Assembly (NCBI GenBank): GCA_021234155.1
Contig: JAJEKV010000002.1
Coordinates: 22,830,942 to 22,894,941, forward strand
Length of the DNA stretch: 64,000 bases
Direction of reading: 5' to 3'
Source of the DNA: Isoetes taiwanensis
Taxonomy: Eukaryota; Streptophyta; Lycopodiopsida; Isoetales; Isoetaceae
In this document: piece by piece, positions 58,993-64,000 of the stretch
How positions within the stretch are numbered: the first letter of the stretch is position 1
Layout: every line of letters starts with the position of its first letter
Notes under the pieces: generated by a model
The model's database searches: none
Seen by the model: the letters and a program-made list of their open reading frames with translations, nothing else
Told to the model about the DNA's origin: nothing
Translations under genes and position numbers: made by a program

Positions 58993-61900
58993 CGATTCTC
59001 AAAATGTTGTGATTGAAATATGTAATGGAGTGCTGCATTGTCGGGTCACAGAAGCCTAAAACTGGCTAGACTTAGTACAAGCCCAGCCTTCAAGCTCTTC
59101 CACTAAAGCCTAGTGCAAGATACAGAAGCTCCTATGTTTCCCCTAGCTCGGCAAACTCCACTGAAAGGGTCACCCCATGAGAGCATCTTCCACTTCCATT
59201 TTTACATCAAGGAGCCCATACATCCTTGATACAAATAAGCACATCCATCTTGTTAATCAGAGCAGATCACCACTTCTACCTCTGCACTACTTTTAGAGTA
59301 GAGTAGAAGACGAGCTATACTACCAAGCTGCCACTGCATATACTACTCTTACCATAATACAAAAAGTGAAAGAAAGAAAACAAATCAGTGTAAGAAGAGC
59401 AACCTGCCACTCCACTCAAAGAAGCTAACACCGTTTCATGGATTCTGGTATCTTGGTTTATAAACAAGCGGATCTCCTATCAAGCCTATCCCTCAAAGGA
59501 AAAAAAAGAAAGAAGGCAATCAAAACTGCATCAAAATTGAAGACAGCATACAGGTTGCACCTTGGAAAAACCTGGATAAAGGCCTATGACATCAAACTCA
59601 TAGAATGAAGGCATCCTAGCCTAGCATCCATCTCCAGCTCCTTGCTCCATCCTCGTTGCTGATCTGAAAGCAGGGTGAGGCGGCGGTAGCCTCACCTCCG
59701 CCACCGCCCTAGCCACTGCCGCCCACCAACTGATGGATGATCCAGAAGGGGACGTCGTTGAAAGGCCCTCCCCCTTTGTTTTTTTAATTTTTTTCCTTTA
59801 ATTTATTTATAGTAATATTTTTCTAATCGTTGAATGTATTATTTTGCATGTACACTCCTAATGAAATGCATTGATCTTGTAAAATGACTTTGGCACCTCA
59901 TACATATTTCAAGTAAGCATTTAATTTTCAATATGCTAATAAATTGTTGATGCTTTCTTTAGGTTAAACAGAATTTACAAAGACTTGGACAAGGGCATGG
60001 TCGACTCCATTTTGAGTGGATGGGACTAGATGTTCCGCGTCCAAGCTCATTGTTCTTGTAGATTTATTGATTAATGTATTTAGCTTAAAAAAAAAAATGG
60101 GAAGACTTAGACAAGGCCATGGTCGACTCCACCTTGAGTGGAGGGGACTAGGTGTTTTGGATCCAAGCTCACCGTCTACTGTTGTTTAATTGTTGATTAA
60201 TAATTAAACTTTAGGAATCTTAAGGGACCCTTGTTCTTCATTGTGACCTTGTACTCCTTTTTTATTTATATGATGCAGAGGTAATCAAAAGAAGCAGTTG
60301 ATAAAGCTAGCAGAGGATAAAAGCATCCCCATAGAACGAGTGACACAACCTATGTGGTTGTTTGCAGAAGCATTTGAAGTGCTTCTCTAATGCTTGCCAT
60401 AACACGTATATTTAGTTCAATATAAGTCCACTAAGACCTTGTGTTGCATTGCAGCGTCTGAAAGCCAACATAATTAGAAAGAAAGGGGTATCTAGAACAA
60501 TGCCAGCTTTGAAAGCGAGGTATGACTAAGGAACGAGTCGCTATACTGCCAATATGACTGGGTCTAACAGTTGCGAGGGTACCAATAACCTTTTTGTGAA
60601 TATAAATTTGGTTTAGGATTCAGGTTATTTATATTTAAGATTTCTCCACTTGTAGGGGGTTAAAATATTTTTGAGTAGAAAAAGGCATTTCTAATAATAT
60701 AGTATGTTTTTCTTAGGCTCAAATTTGTTTTGATTTAATTTGCAATTTGCATCCCGAATTTATTCTTCATCATCTATCCTGAATATGCCCTTCATCATTC
60801 CAACTCAAATCAAGGTTAGTTTCCATTTGCCAAGTATCCGCAGTATGGTTTTCGATGAGATCCATCCAACCAAATCCATGTGTGCGTCTGCCTACATTCG
60901 GCATGTTTAATACAGATCTTATAGTAATCTTAGTTGGAGAAGCGTAGTAGCATGTATTTGTTTCAGAACTGCGTAAAGCATCATAGAAACTAGAGATCGT
61001 CTTAGTGACGTGGCTATCGTCTTTATGAGTTAGATGCATGGACATGGTCAATTCAGATTTTTGAGTAAAAGTTATTTCCATGATTTCGCCCATTTAAGTT
61101 ACAATCTCTTGGTGTAACGATTCAAAAAAGGGCCAAGCCAAACTACGCTTAACAAATTATCCAAGGTAAGTGGTGGCCAATATTTTACGCCCTGTCGAAT
61201 ATGTAGGAAGGTTAAAAAAAATACCCTGTGCGCCACTGTCTCTAGATGCGCTTCGCATCCGTGTGGCGCGGCGATGCCGGCTGCGCTGGCATAATTTTTG
61301 CCACGTAGTTGACGTCGTTAAATGACTTTGACTGCATGGCGTCGTGTTGGCATCAGCCGATGCCCGCCGCGCTGGCATACCTGTGCCACATGCCTCCCTT
61401 CCAAACCTAAAACCATGCTTCCAAACTACACCCAACCAATCCAAACCCTAAAACTAGCATTTCTACGTATTCTCATACAAATACGTCTGCCACATCACTG
61501 CAAAAGCATATGTTATAAAAGTACTCCAACGTTCAATTGAAAACATTATGATCCAAAGTTGCCATTAGGGTCTTCGAGTGCCATTAGAAGGGGCATCAAC
61601 GAAATATGTTCTTTACCAACTCTTAGTCAACGAGTTTTATTTTGGACTTGGCATGCATGAAAGTTATGATCACAGCCAAAAAAATGTTAAGATTAGGTAA
61701 CCTAACTGGTCAATTAGCTTGACCAAAGAAAGTCCACTCCCATTGTGACCCAAATTGTTGTAAAGTGAAATACGAGTAAGCCCACAAAGATAGGTTTACA
61801 CAATATCAAGCAAGAAATTTAGATGAGATCATTCATACAAGAATATAGGAGAGGGGATGTAGAACAGTTGACAACCTCGATTTAGATGAGGATCGTTTAT

Positions 61901-62000
61901 ACAAGAGTATAAACGATGTGTGGAGGAATGGTACTGTTTATCTAATTGTCTGCCACGACACAATTCCACTAAGCAAAATGACATGATTGTTCATTCACGG
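58993..62000. repeat. Segmental duplication, copy 2
   Basis: A direct copy of 51460-54065, about 400 bases longer because of an extra segment at about 60462-60842. It carries the same two stem-loop repeat units (about 59985-60052 and 60105-60172). The borders are 'gattctcaaaatgttgtga' and 'gttcattcacg'. No coding sequence is recognised. Confidence 0.93.
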
Positions 62001-62855
62001 TCCTCTAACTGACAGGGTTGGAGATTAAGAAGATCCCAACCATTGATGGCGGCCTGGCTATCAGACGTCAAACGGATTATTTATCAAGATAAATCAAGCA
62101 GCACATGTGGCATAAGGAGGGGGTTCACATCCCCTTGCTTGCTCATTACATCAGATATCAAATCTAATGGTCTCCCATTAGTAAGGGGCTCAAAAAGGGA
62201 GGTGAAGTGCATCATCCCATCGTTCATGAGATTGCATAAGGAGAGTATACTCACTAAGCACGAGTTTTAGACACTTCTCTCACATCTTTACAAGTTTGTT
62301 TGACTTGTAACATAGGGAGAACCCAGTGAAGAGAACTCAATCAATTTTTATCGTCCACGAAGACCAAATAGCGTTTCTGTTTATAGGATTGGCATTTTTG
62401 CACCATTGCCACATGGCAAGGTCACCCTGCTACAACTTGCCTACATCCTACGCATGGCATAACTACATACACGCCAAACATTTATTGATTTGAACAACTC
62501 AACATTACAGTTACAAGTGCAAGTCAGGCATAGGCATATGCAACCTGACAACTCTCGCCAAGCCAAAAACACAGTCTTTGTCCACATACAGTACAATGTT
62601 TACATTGGTAGACAGCAATGTCGAATGACGAGATAAAAGGGTTAAAAGTTTGTTACAAAATGATTTGCGAACTTGACTTTGAAATTCATCTTTAAATTGG
62701 ATCATGAAGAACGCAGGATGGTCCATCGTTATCACTTAAAAGAAAAATGGCGAATTCCGTGTGTTACGGCCTCTCTTGCCCATCTGGATCATAAATCCTT
62801 CATTAAACACAACCTCGTCATTCCTCCTCCTTTAATCTTCTATTAAATTTGCCAT
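62001..62855. other. Intergenic, no gene recognised
   Basis: Follows the duplication border. Short frames at 62043-62270 and (minus strand) 62511-62735 show no family motif. Confidence 0.4.
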
Positions 62856-62865
62856 TTCCTGACAA

Positions 62866-63019
62866 ATTCTTTTGTCTTATATTCAGACCATTCGAGCCAA
62901 TCCTTAGAGCAAGTCATGTGAATGTGAATCCAAATCCTGATGGATTTACCAACCATATTTTTAAAATCCGCTGCAATTTGCTCTCTGTAGTGTGCTGCAT
63001 ATGTCTGATCAAAGACAAA
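62866..63019 (-). other. Exon-like open stretch on the minus strand
   Basis: Read on the minus strand, a good acceptor (tttgatcag at about 63010) precedes an open stretch of about 50 codons. It includes HYREQIAADFKNMVGKSIRI and WSEYKTKEFVRKWQI and then a stop. The charged, non-repetitive composition looks like real protein, perhaps the last exon of a gene or transposon protein. I cannot place it in a family, and no matching upstream exon was found before the GDSL gene. Confidence 0.3.
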
Positions 63020-63438
63020 TGAACATTACAAAGATAATGAATATTTAGAACTAGAAATCAGTATAATCTGCGTTTTGGTCAGGATTTGCAATAGAGGCAG
63101 CAGACTGGTTAAAGGTTTTTTAGTTGAGCTGGTGGCAGGACACAGAGTTCTAAAAAAACACGGATTTTATAGCAAGGAAACTGCAAAGAATGCCCGCTCT
63201 GACAAATAATTTTGGAAGTCTCCAGGTTTTTAAACACCTCAAAGACGCATCTCCTTTTCGGGCAAAAGCTTCTTCTGCCAGATGGGTCCGCTGGTAAAGC
63301 AACTGTAGGCAATAGGCTATAGATCAAACAAAAAACCCATCACAGCATATGCTTTGCGCTCTTGGGTCCGGCAGAAAAGCAGTACCCAAGCTCTGCTCTC
63401 GAGATCCTGCTCCAACTCTGTAGATTAAAACACACGCA

Positions 63439-64000
63439 ATGGAGAGATCTGGCAGGGCATGTTTGCTTGCATTCTTGTTTGGACAATGCCTGGCTCTTGC
63501 AGCTGCCCAACAATGTTTTCCTGGCATTTTCAACTTTGGAGATTCCACTTCCGATACCGGAGGCATTCAGGCTGCATTCCCCACATTTAGCCAGGCTGAA
63601 TTCCCTCCTTATGGCATGACATATCCCGGAAAACCGGCTTTGAGATATAGCGATGGAAAACTAGGCATCGATTTCTTCTGTAAGGACCCCTGTTTCTGGA
63701 ACATTACTGTTGTTTATCACAGACATGCCACAACATAGTAAACTTTTCTTCTCCTTGTATGCTATGCATGTGTATATATGAGGATGCAATACATGTCTAG
63801 TTCTGATTTTGCATCATGATGGGAGTACGAAAAACTCTGACAAAGTTGATAGAATTTGCAAAGTATCTGCAAATTGTTCAGAATTTACCTTTGCATTGAG
63901 AATATTGCTGATTTTTTTCTTGATCTGCAGGTGAAGCCCTTGGACTTCCATATCTCAGTCCATATTTTCAATCAGTGGGCTCAGATTACAGACATGGAGT
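63439..64000 (+). CDS. GDSL esterase/lipase, 5' part (runs off the window)
   Basis: Exon 1 is 63439-63679, ending before gtaagg. Exon 2 starts at 63931 after gatctgcag and continues past the window. The phase-1 junction gives an unbroken frame through ..IDFFCEALGLPYLSPYFQS. The N-terminus (about residues 1-24) is a hydrophobic signal peptide, so the product is probably secreted or wall-associated. Block I of the plant GDSL family is clear: FPGIFNFGDSTSDTGG, with the catalytic Ser at residue 36, then the SDGKLGIDFF segment. Family members hydrolyse acyl esters such as cutin precursors, xylan acetyl groups or lipids; the substrate cannot be told here. Blocks III and V and the Asp/His of the triad lie outside the window. 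The frame that runs on past 63679 in exon 1 is intron. Confidence 0.95.

Noticed and set aside
51460-62000. Complete LTR retrotransposon
   Set aside because: No gag or pol remnants, primer-binding site, polypurine tract or target duplication could be identified between or around the direct repeats. Kept only as an alternative.

Overview
This is a stretch of nuclear DNA from a land plant with a large, repeat-rich genome. The signs are spliced plant-type genes (a GDSL esterase/lipase and a plant homologue of the TCAIM family), a PLS-type pentatricopeptide relic, and the plant transposon classes CACTA, hAT, Copia and L1-like LINE. Gene density is very low: about three host genes in 64 kb. A fern or other non-seed plant would fit, but I cannot settle the lineage from the sequence alone.

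Layout. Positions 1-3000 hold a badly broken CACTA (En/Spm) TNP2 transposase, followed by its AT-rich flank and a very short CACTA-end derivative (3716-3836). From about 3840 to 16100 lies a GC-rich tandem array of roughly 1.1 kb units. Two unit types alternate: eight full-length A units and two full-length B units, with partial units at both edges. A diverged unit follows (16210-16800). From 16868 to 24359 is a second CACTA-like element, with GACGCC-rich ends, a long pyrimidine tract, a four-copy stem-loop repeat with a Pol III B-box-like motif, and decayed open frames. A 1.7 kb element with long terminal inverted repeats follows (24942-26641). Next comes a decayed Copia retrotransposon (26650-29690) that was itself split by a 728 bp hAT-type element with an 8 bp target duplication. 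A decayed LINE covers about 30500-34117, and a LINE scrap on the minus strand lies at 35080-35600.

The gene-bearing part runs from 37 to 48 kb. It holds a two-exon TCAIM-like gene (DUF4460/DUF4461, 37222-39207), a multi-exon gene I do not recognise (at least 42356-43731), a 770 bp foldback element (44021-44790) and a PPR pseudogene on the minus strand (45590-47173). A second L1-type LINE relic lies at 49400-51120.

From 51460 on, a direct segmental duplication (51460-54065 and 58993-62000) flanks a 4.9 kb middle. That middle contains fragments of a CYP59/PPIL4-type cyclophilin-RRM gene on the minus strand, a CpG-poor relative of the 4-16 kb satellite, and GA and CT microsatellites. The window ends in the first two exons of a GDSL esterase/lipase (63439 onward), which continues past the edge.

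The genes do not form a pathway or cluster. The main story is layered transposon insertion and satellite growth around a few ordinary plant genes. I found no clear new biological system. The most unusual items are the A/B satellite with its decayed distant relatives, and the stem-loop repeat that recurs in three places.
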